Positions 36,341-46,863 of a stretch of DNA of 64,000 bases are shown piece by piece. The stretch lies in assembly GCF_024129735.1 (NCBI RefSeq), contig NZ_JAMXXK010000001.1, forward strand, positions 124,001 to 188,000, given 5' to 3'. Each line of letters begins with the position of its first letter. Within the stretch, counting starts at the first letter, position 1. This DNA comes from Acinetobacter lwoffii. Lineage in GTDB: Bacteria; Pseudomonadota; Gammaproteobacteria; Pseudomonadales; Moraxellaceae. Made by a program: the position numbers and the translations under genes. The notes under the pieces are model-generated. The model was not told where the DNA came from and searched no databases. It saw only the letters and a list, made by a program, of their open reading frames with translations.

Positions 36341-36961
36341 TTAGGCAAACTGCTCGGCAGAATGCACCTGCTTTGGCAAAGCCAGTGCTTGATCGATATA
36401 GGCCACACGCAAGGTATCGCGTGAACCCAAGTAACGCTGATAGAAACTGGAATTGAGAATTGCGGCTGCACCATGGGTCAGCGACCAGATCGACGCTAGA
36501 TAATCGCGTACCGACATGCGGCTATTAATAGAAGCCAGATAAGTTTCTGTCATACGGATAATCAGGCGTAAACGCTGTTTGCGCACCTGATAAAGTTCGC
36601 TAAAAAGGTGCTGGATTCCAACCCCAGTTGTCGACAGGCGTTCTTCAATCTGATGAAACAGCACGGTTCGTTCCGGATGATGTAAATGATGCAGCATAAA
36701 GAAGGCCAGATGTTCAGGAAAGGCTTTATCGCTATCCTGAATCATTTCCAGCAACATGCGCTCATTACGGATAATCAGCAGCATGTACAGCTCATCTTTA
36801 CTCTGAAAATGTTTATAAAGTGTCCCTTTGGCCAGATCAAGCTCGGCAGCCAGCGCATCTAGCGTCATTCCTGCTTCACCATTTTCCAACAGGAGCTGTT
36901 CTGCAACTTGAAAAATCAAGGTTTCTCTTGCTCGAAACTGAGCCTGACGATCCATCTTCAC
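36341..36961 (-). CDS. TetR-family transcriptional regulator
   Basis: A 206-residue TetR regulator: the N-terminal helix-turn-helix is complete (GMTLDALAAELDLAKGTLYKHFQSKDELY) and the remainder is the helical ligand domain. It starts 36 bases after tatD and ends 15 bases before gspH in the same direction, so it may be co-transcribed into the secretion genes. A target or ligand cannot be named; QacR-like and AcrR-like members share this length. Confidence 0.9.
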   Translation of the reverse strand: MKMDRQAQFRARETLIFQVAEQLLLENGEAGMTLDALAAELDLAKGTLYKHFQSKDELYMLLIIRNERMLLEMIQDSDKAFPEHLAFFMLHHLHHPERTVLFHQIEERLSTTGVGIQHLFSELYQVRKQRLRLIIRMTETYLASINSRMSVRDYLASIWSLTHGAAAILNSSFYQRYLGSRDTLRVAYIDQALALPKQVHSAEQFA

Positions 36962-36996
36962 CCTATAAACTCTCTTTGTACTTTATATAACTTTAT

Positions 36997-37770
36997 TTAC
37001 TTTAAATTCAGAAGATTTTCAAAGTTCTGCTTTGTGATAAAAGCCATTTCTTCTAGCGACTTATCATATACATCGCAAAGCGCTTTGGCTACATAAGGAA
37101 CGTATTTAGGCTCATTAGATTTGCCACGATACGGCATTGGCGCAAGATAAGGACTATCGGTTTCAATCAGCACACGATCCAGCGGAACCTGTTTGGCGAC
37201 ATCACGCAGATCCTGCGCATTTTTAAATGAAACAATTCCGGAAAATGACACATAATAGCCGCAATCCAGTACTGCTTTAGCGGTTTCCCAGTCCTCGGTA
37301 AAACAGTGCAGGATGCCATGCGTAGATTTTTCCGCGCGAATAATATCGACGGTATCATGCTTGGCGGAACGGGTATGAACGACTACAGGTTTTTTGGTGA
37401 TTTGTGACGCATGGATATGTCGGGCGAAACAGGCTTTTTGCTCTGCAATAAAATCGGTACTGTGATAATAGTCCAGACCTGTTTCACCGAGTGCCCAGAC
37501 TTTCTCCGGTTGCGCCAGTTCGACCAGATATTCAGTCGTGGCACGCGCCATGGTTGCAGCATCTTCGCAAGGATGTACGCCAACGGTATATCCGACATCT
37601 GCATGACGCGCGGCAATTTTGGCCAGCTCGATATGATCATCCAGATCGACCGAGATACTCATGAATTTGGAAACACCGGCTTCACGAGCCTGAGCCAATG
37701 CCTGATCCAGATCACCATGATATGGTGTCAAATCAAGCAGGGTTAAATGACAATGAGTATCTACAAACAC
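36997..37770 (-). CDS. TatD-family metal-dependent hydrolase (YcfH-like)
   Basis: A 257-residue TIM-barrel hydrolase. The metal ligands are visible as HCH in FVDTHCHL, GETGLDYY, VVVHTRSA, ILHCFTE and the Asp in IETDSPYLAP. TatD proteins are 3'-5' DNases; this length and context (next to pilZ and holB) match the YcfH branch. It lies 27 bases after pilZ, so it belongs to the holB-pilZ-tatD run. Confidence 0.93.
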   Translation of the reverse strand: MFVDTHCHLTLLDLTPYHGDLDQALAQAREAGVSKFMSISVDLDDHIELAKIAARHADVGYTVGVHPCEDAATMARATTEYLVELAQPEKVWALGETGLDYYHSTDFIAEQKACFARHIHASQITKKPVVVHTRSAKHDTVDIIRAEKSTHGILHCFTEDWETAKAVLDCGYYVSFSGIVSFKNAQDLRDVAKQVPLDRVLIETDSPYLAPMPYRGKSNEPKYVPYVAKALCDVYDKSLEEMAFITKQNFENLLNLK

Positions 37771-37797
37771 GATGCGTTCCTACCAAGGGTAAATTAA

Positions 37798-38139
37798 CTA
37801 CATAGTGTAACTTTTACGTCCTTCAGATTTAAGACCTGCAACCAGACGATCTGCTTCATTTTTAAAATAAACGCCTTTTTCACCGCTTAACTGGATGCCA
37901 AAGCCTTGTGGCTTGATGCCATTCTGCTTTTGCGAGACCCAGATGACTTTACCGGTTAAAGGAATTTTCTGGGTCTGGTCAGGCAAAGTCGTCAATACAA
38001 AAACCTCTTCGCCCAGTTTGACCGGCTGCTTGGAAGGAATAAAAAGCCCACCACCCACAACATAAGGCATATAGCTGGCAAACAGTGTTTCAATGTCAGG
38101 AATATTGGCCTGAATAATACCGCCCATACGTGGTTGCAT
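37798..38139 (-). CDS. pilZ: PilZ-domain type IV pilus protein
   Basis: A 113-residue single PilZ-domain protein located directly after holB, the position of the founding P. aeruginosa pilZ. It is needed for type IV pilus biogenesis there and lacks clear c-di-GMP ligands; here too the RxxxR motif is not obvious. Segments YVVGGGLFIPSKQPVKLGEEV and GFGIQLSGEKG are typical. Fifteen bases separate it from holB. Confidence 0.9.
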   Translation of the reverse strand: MQPRMGGIIQANIPDIETLFASYMPYVVGGGLFIPSKQPVKLGEEVFVLTTLPDQTQKIPLTGKVIWVSQKQNGIKPQGFGIQLSGEKGVYFKNEADRLVAGLKSEGRKSYTM

Positions 38140-38154
38140 GTGATTTCCCCTTAA

Positions 38155-39135
38155 TTAAAGATTCATCAGCTTGATAAACAATTCATCAATAACCAGATTG
38201 CTTTGGACATTCTGTTCAAGGAATTGTTTAGCGCGCTGAAAATCTTCATAAATTTTAAAAAGTGCTTCTAATGAATATTGTTCGGCAAGTACATTGAATT
38301 CCAGATCAATGTTTTTCACCGTTTGATTTAGCTTGACACAAATTAAATCGGACAACAAGTATTCAAACATTTGAGCAAATTCACCAAAACTCAGGCTTTT
38401 ATTCCATTTGGTCGCAATTGCCAGTGGCATATTTTTTTGCATGACCAGTTTTTGCCAGTCTTGCAGGAATTCCTGACGTAGTGGCAGCCAGGCACTTTGT
38501 GCAACCTCTAGTGCCTGTAACGGCATCTGATTGGACAGGTTCATCAATAACTGTTGTTGGCTAGCACCTGCATCTGGGAGCTGATTCTGGACATAATCGC
38601 TAAATTGTTCTGCGGAAATCCGGTCCAAAGCAAAATGCTGCAAACGACTGCGTATAGTCGCGGGCAATTTTAAATAATGATTCGCCAGTAAAATAATGAC
38701 CGTATTATCACCGGGTTCTTCCAGTGTTTTGAGTAAGGCATTGGCAGAGGCAATATTCAAGGCTTCTGCCGGCTCAATCACAATCACGCGCCAGCCATCT
38801 ACAGTCTGTTGCACAAAAGGCAGCAGATCGCGAATCTTCTCGATCTTGATTTTGGCATTCTGTTTTTTATTGTCGTCGTCGGTACTGATATGCACATAGT
38901 TGGGATGGGTGTCTGCCTTTAACCATTGACAGCTACTGCATTTACCACATGGCCCGGCAGGCTGACGATTCAGGCATAACACCCAAGCCAGAAACTGTTG
39001 GGTAAACGCTTCTTTACCACAGCCTTTTTTTCCATAAAACAATAAACCATGTCCAAGCTTGGGAAAGCGCCCGGTCAGGGTTTCCCAAACCTGTTGCTGC
39101 CATGGATAGATATATGCATTGACATCAAAAGGCAT
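38155..39135 (-). CDS. holB: DNA polymerase III subunit delta'
   Basis: Clamp-loader subunit of 326 residues. The RFC-type ATPase fold is visible: GLLFYGKKGCGKEAF (degenerate P-loop), a four-cysteine zinc module (CLNRQPAGPCGKCSSC), the VIEPAEALNIASANALLKTLEEPG block and LPATIRSRLQHFAL (arginine finger). The degenerate P-loop is normal for delta'. It overlaps no neighbour but lies 15 bases after kdsB. Confidence 0.94.
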   Translation of the reverse strand: MPFDVNAYIYPWQQQVWETLTGRFPKLGHGLLFYGKKGCGKEAFTQQFLAWVLCLNRQPAGPCGKCSSCQWLKADTHPNYVHISTDDDNKKQNAKIKIEKIRDLLPFVQQTVDGWRVIVIEPAEALNIASANALLKTLEEPGDNTVIILLANHYLKLPATIRSRLQHFALDRISAEQFSDYVQNQLPDAGASQQQLLMNLSNQMPLQALEVAQSAWLPLRQEFLQDWQKLVMQKNMPLAIATKWNKSLSFGEFAQMFEYLLSDLICVKLNQTVKNIDLEFNVLAEQYSLEALFKIYEDFQRAKQFLEQNVQSNLVIDELFIKLMNL

Positions 39136-39149
39136 GTATTTGACTCTTC

Positions 39150-39911
39150 TTAGGCAAAATGGGAAAGATCCATCTGATTCAGGCGATCCAGATCTTCCTG
39201 AGTATCTACCCCTGGCGGCAAATTGGCTTCAGCCACCGCAATGGCAATACGGTGTCCATTTTCCAGTACCCGTAACTGTTCTAGAGATTCCAGTTTCTCC
39301 AGCACACCCATTTCCCAGGTCACATATTCTTGCAACAGTTTTACCCGATAGGCATATAGACCTAAATGACGATAGGCCTGATCATGCAGCTTCGGTTCAG
39401 CGAGTTTCGCGCCATCACGGTCATAAGGAATGGTAGCACGGCTAAAATACAGTGCTTGCTGGTGTTTTGACATGACAACTTTTACAATGCTGTCACGTTT
39501 GAATTCATCCAGTTGATGGATCGGCTCACATAGCGTCGACATGGAAGATTCAGGCTGATCTTCCAAGAGTTGAGCAACCTGTTTTACCAGTTGCGCCGGC
39601 AGTAAGGGTTCATCCCCCTGTACATTGACAATAATGTCCTCACTGGCCCAGCCTTTGATTCGAGCCACTTCACTCAAGCGGTCTGTGCCTGAAGGGTGAT
39701 CCGCCGAGGTAATGACAACATCAATGCCTTCAGCACGGCAAACGGCAGCAATACGCTCATCATCAGTTGCCACACACAGATCATCAAAACCTTGCACTTT
39801 TTTGGCTTGGTCCACTACCCGCAGAATCATGGAACGACCATGAATTTCCAGCAAAGGTTTACCCGGTAAACGTGAACTGGCGAAACGTGCAGGAATAACA
39901 ATGTGTTTCAT
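39150..39911 (-). CDS. kdsB: 3-deoxy-manno-octulosonate cytidylyltransferase
   Basis: Activates Kdo with CTP to CMP-Kdo for lipooligosaccharide inner core synthesis. The 253-residue protein begins [20 protein letters not shown], the nucleotide-binding signature, followed by [15 protein letters not shown] and [11 protein letters not shown]. The C-terminal [13 protein letters not shown] is also diagnostic. It is 12 bases from lpxK in a minus-strand run devoted to lipid A and core. Confidence 0.97.
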   Translation of the reverse strand: MKHIVIPARFASSRLPGKPLLEIHGRSMILRVVDQAKKVQGFDDLCVATDDERIAAVCRAEGIDVVITSADHPSGTDRLSEVARIKGWASEDIIVNVQGDEPLLPAQLVKQVAQLLEDQPESSMSTLCEPIHQLDEFKRDSIVKVVMSKHQQALYFSRATIPYDRDGAKLAEPKLHDQAYRHLGLYAYRVKLLQEYVTWEMGVLEKLESLEQLRVLENGHRIAIAVAEANLPPGVDTQEDLDRLNQMDLSHFA

Positions 39912-39923
39912 AATGAATGAGCC

Positions 39924-40928
39924 TTAAGAAATTTGAATACCGTATTGTTGTAACTGTTGCTGCAAGACTGTATAGCAGGCTGGCGATAGGACTGCATCGA
40001 CTGGCACCACCCAGATATCCTGTTTAAAATCTGGATATTGTTTAAGTAGCGCCATAATTTTTATTGCGTCTTTTTCAGTGGTAATAATCGGATTGTTATC
40101 ATCGAACTGTAAATCTTCAATGTCATAGTCATGATGGTCTGGAAACTCATGACACTGAAATTGTTCTATGCCTAAATTTTGCAAGGTCTGATAAAACCGC
40201 TGTGGAAAGCCAATGCCGACTACCGCATAAAAAGCCGCTTGAGGATCAAAGATTTTATTGTTGTCCTGATTAAGCAAATAAGGCTGTGATGCAGCCAGAT
40301 GCATATGCAGTTCAGAGCTTGGGTTAGCCGAATGCTCAATTACGGTTCCCGTTTTCAAACGGGTCACTGGTTCACGTAGATAACCTTCTGGAAGCAGTTT
40401 CTGATTACCCAGACCGCGATTATTATCCAGCACAATCCACTCAATCTGGCGATTCAAGGCCCAATGCTGCAGGCCATCATCACAGATAATCAGATCCAGT
40501 TCATGTTTGTGCAGCAATAACTCGATACTTTTCTGCCGGTTGGGACCAACTGCCATCGGCACGCCTGTTGCCTGTACAATCAAGGCAGGCTCATCTCCGA
40601 CAATCTCCGGCAAGCTATTAAAGTCGACATAGGCAGGAAATGGACCTTGGCCGCCATAGCCTCGACTGATCACGCCTACCCGAACATTTTTCTCGGTTAA
40701 ATAATCCACCAGATGAATCAACAAAGGTGTTTTACCGCTACCACCGACTGTGATGTTACCAATTACCATAACGGGAATTGGTGCACTATAACTTTTTTTA
40801 ATGCCTTTTTGATAAAGCCAGTGATTGCTGACAAAACCCAGGCGATACAACCATGACAAAGGACGCAGCACCACCAGCCACTTTGCCTGTGCATTCCAAG
40901 CATCCTGAATGATTTGTGCCAGTGCCAT
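39924..40928 (-). CDS. lpxK: Tetraacyldisaccharide 4'-kinase
   Basis: Phosphorylates the lipid A precursor at the 4' position. A membrane-associated N terminus (LSWLYRLGFVSNHWLYQKG) is followed by the P-loop GNITVGGSGKTPL. Further conserved blocks are VISRGYGG, VGDEPALIVQATGVPMAVG and ICDDGLQHWAL. The 334-residue length is normal. It follows msbA by four bases, the usual order. Confidence 0.96.
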   Translation of the reverse strand: MALAQIIQDAWNAQAKWLVVLRPLSWLYRLGFVSNHWLYQKGIKKSYSAPIPVMVIGNITVGGSGKTPLLIHLVDYLTEKNVRVGVISRGYGGQGPFPAYVDFNSLPEIVGDEPALIVQATGVPMAVGPNRQKSIELLLHKHELDLIICDDGLQHWALNRQIEWIVLDNNRGLGNQKLLPEGYLREPVTRLKTGTVIEHSANPSSELHMHLAASQPYLLNQDNNKIFDPQAAFYAVVGIGFPQRFYQTLQNLGIEQFQCHEFPDHHDYDIEDLQFDDNNPIITTEKDAIKIMALLKQYPDFKQDIWVVPVDAVLSPACYTVLQQQLQQYGIQIS

Positions 40929-40931
40929 AAG

Positions 40932-42659
40932 TTACTGTTCCTCAAAGTTACGCTGATGCAACTGATAATAAGCACCATGTAGCGCAATCAGTTCGGCATG
41001 ACTGCCCTGCTCAACAATACGGCCCTGATCCATAACCACAATACGATCCGCGTTTTCAATCGTCGATAGACGATGTGCAATTACGATGGTCGTACGGTCC
41101 TGCATGGCTTTATCAAAGGCACGCTGAATAAAGTATTCCGACTCGTTATCCAGCGCACTGGTCGCTTCATCCAGAATCAGGATAGAGGCATTTTTCAAAA
41201 TTGCGCGTGCGATCGCGATGCGCTGACGCTGGCCACCAGACAGGTTTAAACCCTGGGCACCCAGCTGAGTATCATAACCTTGCGGTAATGCCATAATAAA
41301 ATCATGCGCATAGGCTGCCTTTGCTGCCGCGATAATATCTTCATCGGAGGCACCTTCAAGCTGACCATAAGCAATATTTTCCCGCACAGTTCGGTTAAAC
41401 AGTACTACTTGCTGGTTCACCATGGCAATCTGGGTTCGCAAGGCGGTAATTTCAAAATCTTCAATCGGTTTCTGATCCAGCAAGATCTGCCCCGAAGTTG
41501 CATCCTGATAACGCACCAGCAGATTCACCAGAGAACTTTTTCCTGCACCAGAACGTCCTACCAGCGCTACTGTTTCACCGGCCTTGACCTGCAAATTAAA
41601 GTCATGAATAGCATGATGGCCATCATCATAAATCAAGTTAACATCTTTAAACTCGATATCGCCTTTTAGGCTATCAGTCAACGTCCCGGTATTTTTTTCC
41701 TCAGGCATATCCAGCAATTCAAATACTGAATGTGCTGCGGCCATACCCCGTTGAATCTTTTCATTGATATCCGTCAAGGCTTTGATTGGTCTTGCCAGCA
41801 TACCCGCCGCAGTAATATAAGCAACAAATTCACCGGCAGAGGTGTCACCCAAGATTTGTGGGCGCAAGGCAATAAACATCACGATACTCAGTGAAATGGA
41901 CATGATCAACTGAACGACAGGACTATTCAACTGTTGCACAGCGACCATTTTCAAGCCACGACGCAAGTTTTCAAGCGAGTTCTGTTTAAAGCGTTCCTGC
42001 TCAGAACTTTGCCCTCCAAAACCCTTGACGATCAGGTTGGCATTCACCGTTTCCTGCACCACATGGTTTACATCACCCATGGTGTCTTGCACTTGCTGCG
42101 ATAATTTACGCATCCGTCTTGCAGCTTTACTGATAATAAAGCCAATGACGGGTGCAAAAATCAGGATACACATGGTCAGACGCCAGTTGGTATACAACAG
42201 GTAGCCTAATAATGCCAGAGTGATCAAACCTTGTTGCAACAAGGTTCTTAAAGCTTCAGTTGAAGCAGCGGTTAGCTGTTCGACGTTATACATGATTTTG
42301 GCAGTAATATGCCCGCTGGTATTATCCAGATAATACTGGGACGGTAAACGCAGCAATTTTGCAAAAACTTCCTGACGGATGTTGAATACCAGATTCCGGG
42401 AAATTACCGCAGTAAAATATCCACCCATGAACAAACCCAGGCCCCGGAAGAACATGAGTATGACCACTAAAAACGGGAAAAGTGATGTGAAACTCTGGTC
42501 TTTATTTTGAATCGCCTCAATAATATATTCCAGTAATTTAGCGACAGAGACTTCCGTAGCGGCATTAATAGAAAAACCCAGCAGGACAAGCAATGCAATG
42601 CCCCAAAACGGTTTTAAATAACTTAAAAGGCGAAGATAGACCTTAAAATCGTGCTTCAC
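40932..42659 (-). CDS. msbA: Lipid A export permease/ATPase MsbA
   Basis: An ABC half-transporter of 575 residues that flips lipid A-core across the inner membrane as a homodimer. Residues ~1-320 are the six-helix membrane domain. The ATPase domain carries the Walker A GRSGAGKSS, the signature LSGGQRQRIAIARAIL, Walker B ILILDEATSALD and the switch His in VIAHRLST. Its first base is the last base of the exbD stop, and lpxK follows directly, so this run is co-transcribed. Confidence 0.96.
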   Translation of the reverse strand: MKHDFKVYLRLLSYLKPFWGIALLVLLGFSINAATEVSVAKLLEYIIEAIQNKDQSFTSLFPFLVVILMFFRGLGLFMGGYFTAVISRNLVFNIRQEVFAKLLRLPSQYYLDNTSGHITAKIMYNVEQLTAASTEALRTLLQQGLITLALLGYLLYTNWRLTMCILIFAPVIGFIISKAARRMRKLSQQVQDTMGDVNHVVQETVNANLIVKGFGGQSSEQERFKQNSLENLRRGLKMVAVQQLNSPVVQLIMSISLSIVMFIALRPQILGDTSAGEFVAYITAAGMLARPIKALTDINEKIQRGMAAAHSVFELLDMPEEKNTGTLTDSLKGDIEFKDVNLIYDDGHHAIHDFNLQVKAGETVALVGRSGAGKSSLVNLLVRYQDATSGQILLDQKPIEDFEITALRTQIAMVNQQVVLFNRTVRENIAYGQLEGASDEDIIAAAKAAYAHDFIMALPQGYDTQLGAQGLNLSGGQRQRIAIARAILKNASILILDEATSALDNESEYFIQRAFDKAMQDRTTIVIAHRLSTIENADRIVVMDQGRIVEQGSHAELIALHGAYYQLHQRNFEEQ

Positions 42660-43084
42660 TAATAACCTCGGGTGGGTACTTTGGTACTGATATTAATATT
42701 TACAAAGCCGAGCTGCCCGGCCACATCCATGACACGAATCACGTCCTGATGGCTGGCTTTTGCGTCAGCTGCAATGACAAACATTAAATCACGGCGTTCA
42801 TTAGAAATCTGTTTAATTGCAGTATTTAAATCCGCGACTTCCTTACTGGCCAAGGATTGACCATTGACTGCGTAATGACCATTGGCATCCACAATCACTT
42901 CAACTTTCTGATCATAGCTTTTAGGCGGTACACCTTGCGCATCCGGCAAGGTCAGATTCATTCGGCTCATTTGGCTAAATGTCGTCGACAAAAGTAAAAA
43001 GACCAGAATAAACAGCAGACAATCAATCATCGGTGTCAGATTAATATGTACATCTTCCACCTGGTTGCGTTTGAATTTCATCAT
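42659..43084 (-). CDS. exbD: ExbD/TolR-family biopolymer transport protein
   Basis: A 141-residue inner-membrane protein with one N-terminal transmembrane helix that holds the essential aspartate (INLTPMIDCLLFILVFLLL) and a periplasmic domain. It pairs with the MotA/TolQ/ExbB-type channel upstream, eight bases away. In many gammaproteobacteria this exbBD-like pair precedes msbA-lpxK, and its energised partner is not firmly known. No tonB follows here. Confidence 0.88.
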   Translation of the reverse strand: MMKFKRNQVEDVHINLTPMIDCLLFILVFLLLSTTFSQMSRMNLTLPDAQGVPPKSYDQKVEVIVDANGHYAVNGQSLASKEVADLNTAIKQISNERRDLMFVIAADAKASHQDVIRVMDVAGQLGFVNINISTKVPTRGY

Positions 43085-43091
43085 CCGCCTC

Positions 43092-43730
43092 CTAGCTGGC
43101 TTTTTGCATGTCTTGATCTATGTCCGCATGATTACGATAAAAAAGATCCGCATGAAACAAAGTCGCTTGCTGCTCAAGTTCAGCCACATATTCCTGAACA
43201 AGACGCTGAAAATAACGGTGAGCAAACAGTGCAGGAATTGCAATCAGCATACCGGCTGCCGTGGTAATTAAAGCCTTGGAAATACCGGGCATCATCAAGA
43301 CCGGATCACTCCCGGTACCTACATCGATCACCAGGAAAGATTCAATAATCCCAAGTACAGTTCCCAATAAACCGAGTAAAGGCGCAACTGCACTCAAAGT
43401 TCCCAGAAAATTAATGTTTTTTTCCAGATAACCAATTTCCTGTGATGCCACCACTTCCATCTGTGCGCGAGCATACTGCTCACCTTGCTGCTTGCTGGCA
43501 TAGCCTGCAGTAAATACCCGACCCAAAGTGCTTTGCTTTAAGGCCGCACTTTGATTCATTTTTTGCATGACTTGTGCTGTATTTTGCGAAGGCCCCATCA
43601 ACAGTGTCAACGGAAGTACTGCATTCTTTTTCAGGCGAATCAGACGCTCGATCGAAATCGCCAGCATAAAGATAGAACACAAGACCAGGGGCAGCATAAG
43701 CCAGCCACCTGCTTTAACCAATTCCCACAT
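43092..43730 (-). CDS. exbB: MotA/TolQ/ExbB-family proton channel
   Basis: A 212-residue protein with three transmembrane helices; the TolQ/ExbB signature is LGLLGTVLGIIESF, then SKALITTAAGMLIAIPALFAHRYF. It forms the proton channel with the ExbD-like protein of the next gene. The position upstream of msbA is widely conserved. The gene opens the long minus-strand run exbB-exbD-msbA-lpxK-kdsB-holB-pilZ-tatD. Confidence 0.9.
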   Translation of the reverse strand: MWELVKAGGWLMLPLVLCSIFMLAISIERLIRLKKNAVLPLTLLMGPSQNTAQVMQKMNQSAALKQSTLGRVFTAGYASKQQGEQYARAQMEVVASQEIGYLEKNINFLGTLSAVAPLLGLLGTVLGIIESFLVIDVGTGSDPVLMMPGISKALITTAAGMLIAIPALFAHRYFQRLVQEYVAELEQQATLFHADLFYRNHADIDQDMQKAS

Positions 43731-43763
43731 CTAATTTATTCCCCAATAAAAAAAATATATAAA

Positions 43764-44651
43764 TTATTCATCTTCTAAAATAGAAAGAATGCCATCCAGC
43801 TCTTCTAAAGAGTGATAGCTAATAACCAGTTTCCCTTTACCTTGCTTGTTATAGTCAATTTTAACATCTGCACTGAAACGCTCTGAAAGGCGCTGAGTCA
43901 ATTGCTGAATATCCGGTGCTACAGCTTCTTTTACTTTTTCTTGTTTAGGTGTATTGAAATCACGGACTAACTGCTCGGTTTGACGAACAGACAGACTTTT
44001 TTCAATTACGATATCTGCAACTTTGAGCTGATCTTTAGCTTTTAAGGTTAAGATCGCACGTGCATGCCCCATATCCAGCAAACCCTGCTGCATAAAGTCT
44101 TTCACTTCTTCTGCCAGGCTAAGCAGGCGAAGCAGGTTACTCACTGTCGTACGCGCTTTACCCACGGTATCTGCAATTTCCTGATGGCTTAAGCCAAATT
44201 CTTCATGGAAACGTTGCAGAGCCATCGCCTGATCAATCGGATTCAGATCCTGACGCTGGATGTTTTCAATCAAGGCCAGTGCAATCGCAACCTGATCATT
44301 CAGATCACGTACAATCGCAGGAACCTCGGTCAAACCCGCCAGCTGTGCAGCACGCCATCGACGCTCACCTGCAATAATCTCGTATGGATAGCGTTCATCG
44401 TCAACCGGACGGATCACGATGGGCTGCATGATGCCATGCTTTTCAATCGATGCCGCCAGTTCCTGCAAATCCTGCTCGTTAATATAACGGCGTGGCTGAT
44501 ATTCACCACGCTTGAGCAAATTCACATCAATCTGTTTCAACTGACCATGATCAAGACCTTGGGCTTCGAGTTGTAATTTTTCTTTTTGAATTGAGCCTAG
44601 CAAGGCATCCAAGCCACGACCTTTGGCGAGTCCACGTTTCTTGACGGTCAT
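43764..44651 (-). CDS. parB: Chromosome partitioning protein ParB
   Basis: A 295-residue ParB/Spo0J protein that loads at parS and works with ParA in origin segregation. The CTPase N-domain carries the GEYQPRR and IAGERRWRAAQLAGL motifs. The helix-turn-helix is around LSHQEIADTVGKARTTVSNLLRLLSL, and the C-terminal ~50 residues are the dimer domain. Its start overlaps the parA stop as ATGA. No full parS site was recognised in this window. Confidence 0.95.
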   Translation of the reverse strand: MTVKKRGLAKGRGLDALLGSIQKEKLQLEAQGLDHGQLKQIDVNLLKRGEYQPRRYINEQDLQELAASIEKHGIMQPIVIRPVDDERYPYEIIAGERRWRAAQLAGLTEVPAIVRDLNDQVAIALALIENIQRQDLNPIDQAMALQRFHEEFGLSHQEIADTVGKARTTVSNLLRLLSLAEEVKDFMQQGLLDMGHARAILTLKAKDQLKVADIVIEKSLSVRQTEQLVRDFNTPKQEKVKEAVAPDIQQLTQRLSERFSADVKIDYNKQGKGKLVISYHSLEELDGILSILEDE

Positions 44652-45430
44652 GCTTTACTTCCTTTTTTCACTTTGCTTTTCTTTAATACTTCAGCTGCCA
44701 GATTTAAGTAAGCAACTGCACCCTTTGAGCTTTTTTCAAAATAAATCACCGGCAAACCGTGTGCTGGCGCTTCAGCCAGACGAATATTTCGTGGAATTAC
44801 GGTTTCATACAGTTTTTTACCGAAATATTGTTCTAATTCTTCAGAGACATCACGGGTTAAGGCATTACGTGCATCGTACATGGTGCGTAATACACCGACA
44901 ATTTGCAGGTCCGGATTCAATGCTTGCTGAATCCGATCGATGGTTTGGGTTAAATCCGCCAAACCTTCCAGTGCATAATATTCACACTGCATTGGAATCA
45001 GCACACCATCCACGGCTGCCAAAGCATTGACAGTAATCAGGCTAAGACTCGGTGCACAATCAACAATAATATAATCAAATGAGGATTCAATTTCCTGCAA
45101 TGCATCCCGTAAAATGAACTCGCGCCCTTCCTGCTCTGCAATCGCCAACTCAACCCCAGCCAGATCACGGTTTGCCCCAAGTACCTTGTAACCGACTTCC
45201 GCCTTAGATATCGCCGTTTCAATCGGCACTTCACCCAGCAACACATCGGTAACCGAATACAGCAGGTCATTCTTCTGAATGCCAGACCCCATGGTCGCAT
45301 TACCTTGCGAATCCATATCGACCAGCAAAACACGTTTTTTTAACACAGCTAAAGATGCCGCCAAATTTACTGCGGTTGTGGTTTTACCTACACCACCTTT
45401 TTGGTTTGCAATCGCAATAATTTGTGCCAT
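44648..45430 (-). CDS. parA: Chromosome partitioning ATPase ParA (Soj)
   Basis: A 260-residue Walker-type ATPase with the deviant P-loop KGGVGKTTTAVNLAA. The aspartate blocks LLVDMDSQGNATMGSG and IIVDCAPSLSLITVNALAAVDG are complete. This is the chromosomal (Soj-like) length without an N-terminal helix-turn-helix. It follows rsmG by 25 bases and is coupled to parB, as in many gammaproteobacteria near the origin. Confidence 0.96.
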   Translation of the reverse strand: MAQIIAIANQKGGVGKTTTAVNLAASLAVLKKRVLLVDMDSQGNATMGSGIQKNDLLYSVTDVLLGEVPIETAISKAEVGYKVLGANRDLAGVELAIAEQEGREFILRDALQEIESSFDYIIVDCAPSLSLITVNALAAVDGVLIPMQCEYYALEGLADLTQTIDRIQQALNPDLQIVGVLRTMYDARNALTRDVSEELEQYFGKKLYETVIPRNIRLAEAPAHGLPVIYFEKSSKGAVAYLNLAAEVLKKSKVKKGSKA

Positions 45431-45455
45431 GTTGCCCCCAATCCCTTTAAAAATC

Positions 45456-46094
45456 TTAATTACGTTTTAATAGAAGTAAATGACGCTGTTCGTCTAAGCG
45501 CGGAACTTTAAGTTCAATAATCTCACAACTAAATTCATTTTTTAAAGTAGCAATTTCATCTTCAGGAATTAAGCCTTTCATTGAGGCAATAATCGTTTGT
45601 TCGTGCATATATGGCTTAGAAGCATCGACAAAGTCTGTTAATGATGCAAAGGCACGACTGGTAATCACATCAAATTGACCCAGCTCATTGATGCTGTCTT
45701 CGTTTTCTACACGCGTTTGCACGGCAATAACATTTTTAAGTTTTAAGTCAGCAATAAACTGCTTGAGGAAACGAATTTTTTTACCGTTAGAATCCAGTAA
45801 TACACATTCACGCTCAGGCTGACATAAAGCAATGATCATGCCCGGCATACCGCCACCTGTACCGATATCCAGCAGTCTGCCTACAGGCAAGTCCTTTAAA
45901 ATACTTAAACTGTCGAGCAGATGCTTGACCAGCATTTCTTTAGGATCACGGATTGCAGTCAAATTGTATGCTTTGTTCCACAACACCAAAGCATCCTGAT
46001 ACTTGAGTAATAAATTTAAAGCTTCATCAGATAGCTCTAAACCCAAAGCCTGGCTACCCTGCTTTAGTTCTTGAAAAAACATGTGCATAAACAA
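45456..46094 (-). CDS. rsmG: 16S rRNA (guanine-527-N7)-methyltransferase RsmG
   Basis: Methylates G527 of 16S rRNA; loss gives low-level streptomycin resistance. The SAM motif is LLDIGTGGGMPGMIIAL, followed by VLLDSNGKKIRFLKQF and ITSRAFASLTDF. The 212 residues match GidB/RsmG. The order rsmG-parA-parB is conserved. mnmG, which often precedes it, is not here. Confidence 0.96.
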   Translation of the reverse strand: MFMHMFFQELKQGSQALGLELSDEALNLLLKYQDALVLWNKAYNLTAIRDPKEMLVKHLLDSLSILKDLPVGRLLDIGTGGGMPGMIIALCQPERECVLLDSNGKKIRFLKQFIADLKLKNVIAVQTRVENEDSINELGQFDVITSRAFASLTDFVDASKPYMHEQTIIASMKGLIPEDEIATLKNEFSCEIIELKVPRLDEQRHLLLLKRN

Positions 46095-46173
46095 TCTACG
46101 CTCGAAAAAGTTAGGTGGAAGTATACCGTTTTCTCTATATTGGCACAGTAGGCAGTGCTTAGCGAATATTCAC

Positions 46174-46863
<690 letters not shown>

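Noticed and set aside
45955-45990. Possible parS half-site (tgttccac) inside rsmG
   Set aside because: Only one half matches; the other arm is absent, so it does not form the 16-base palindrome.
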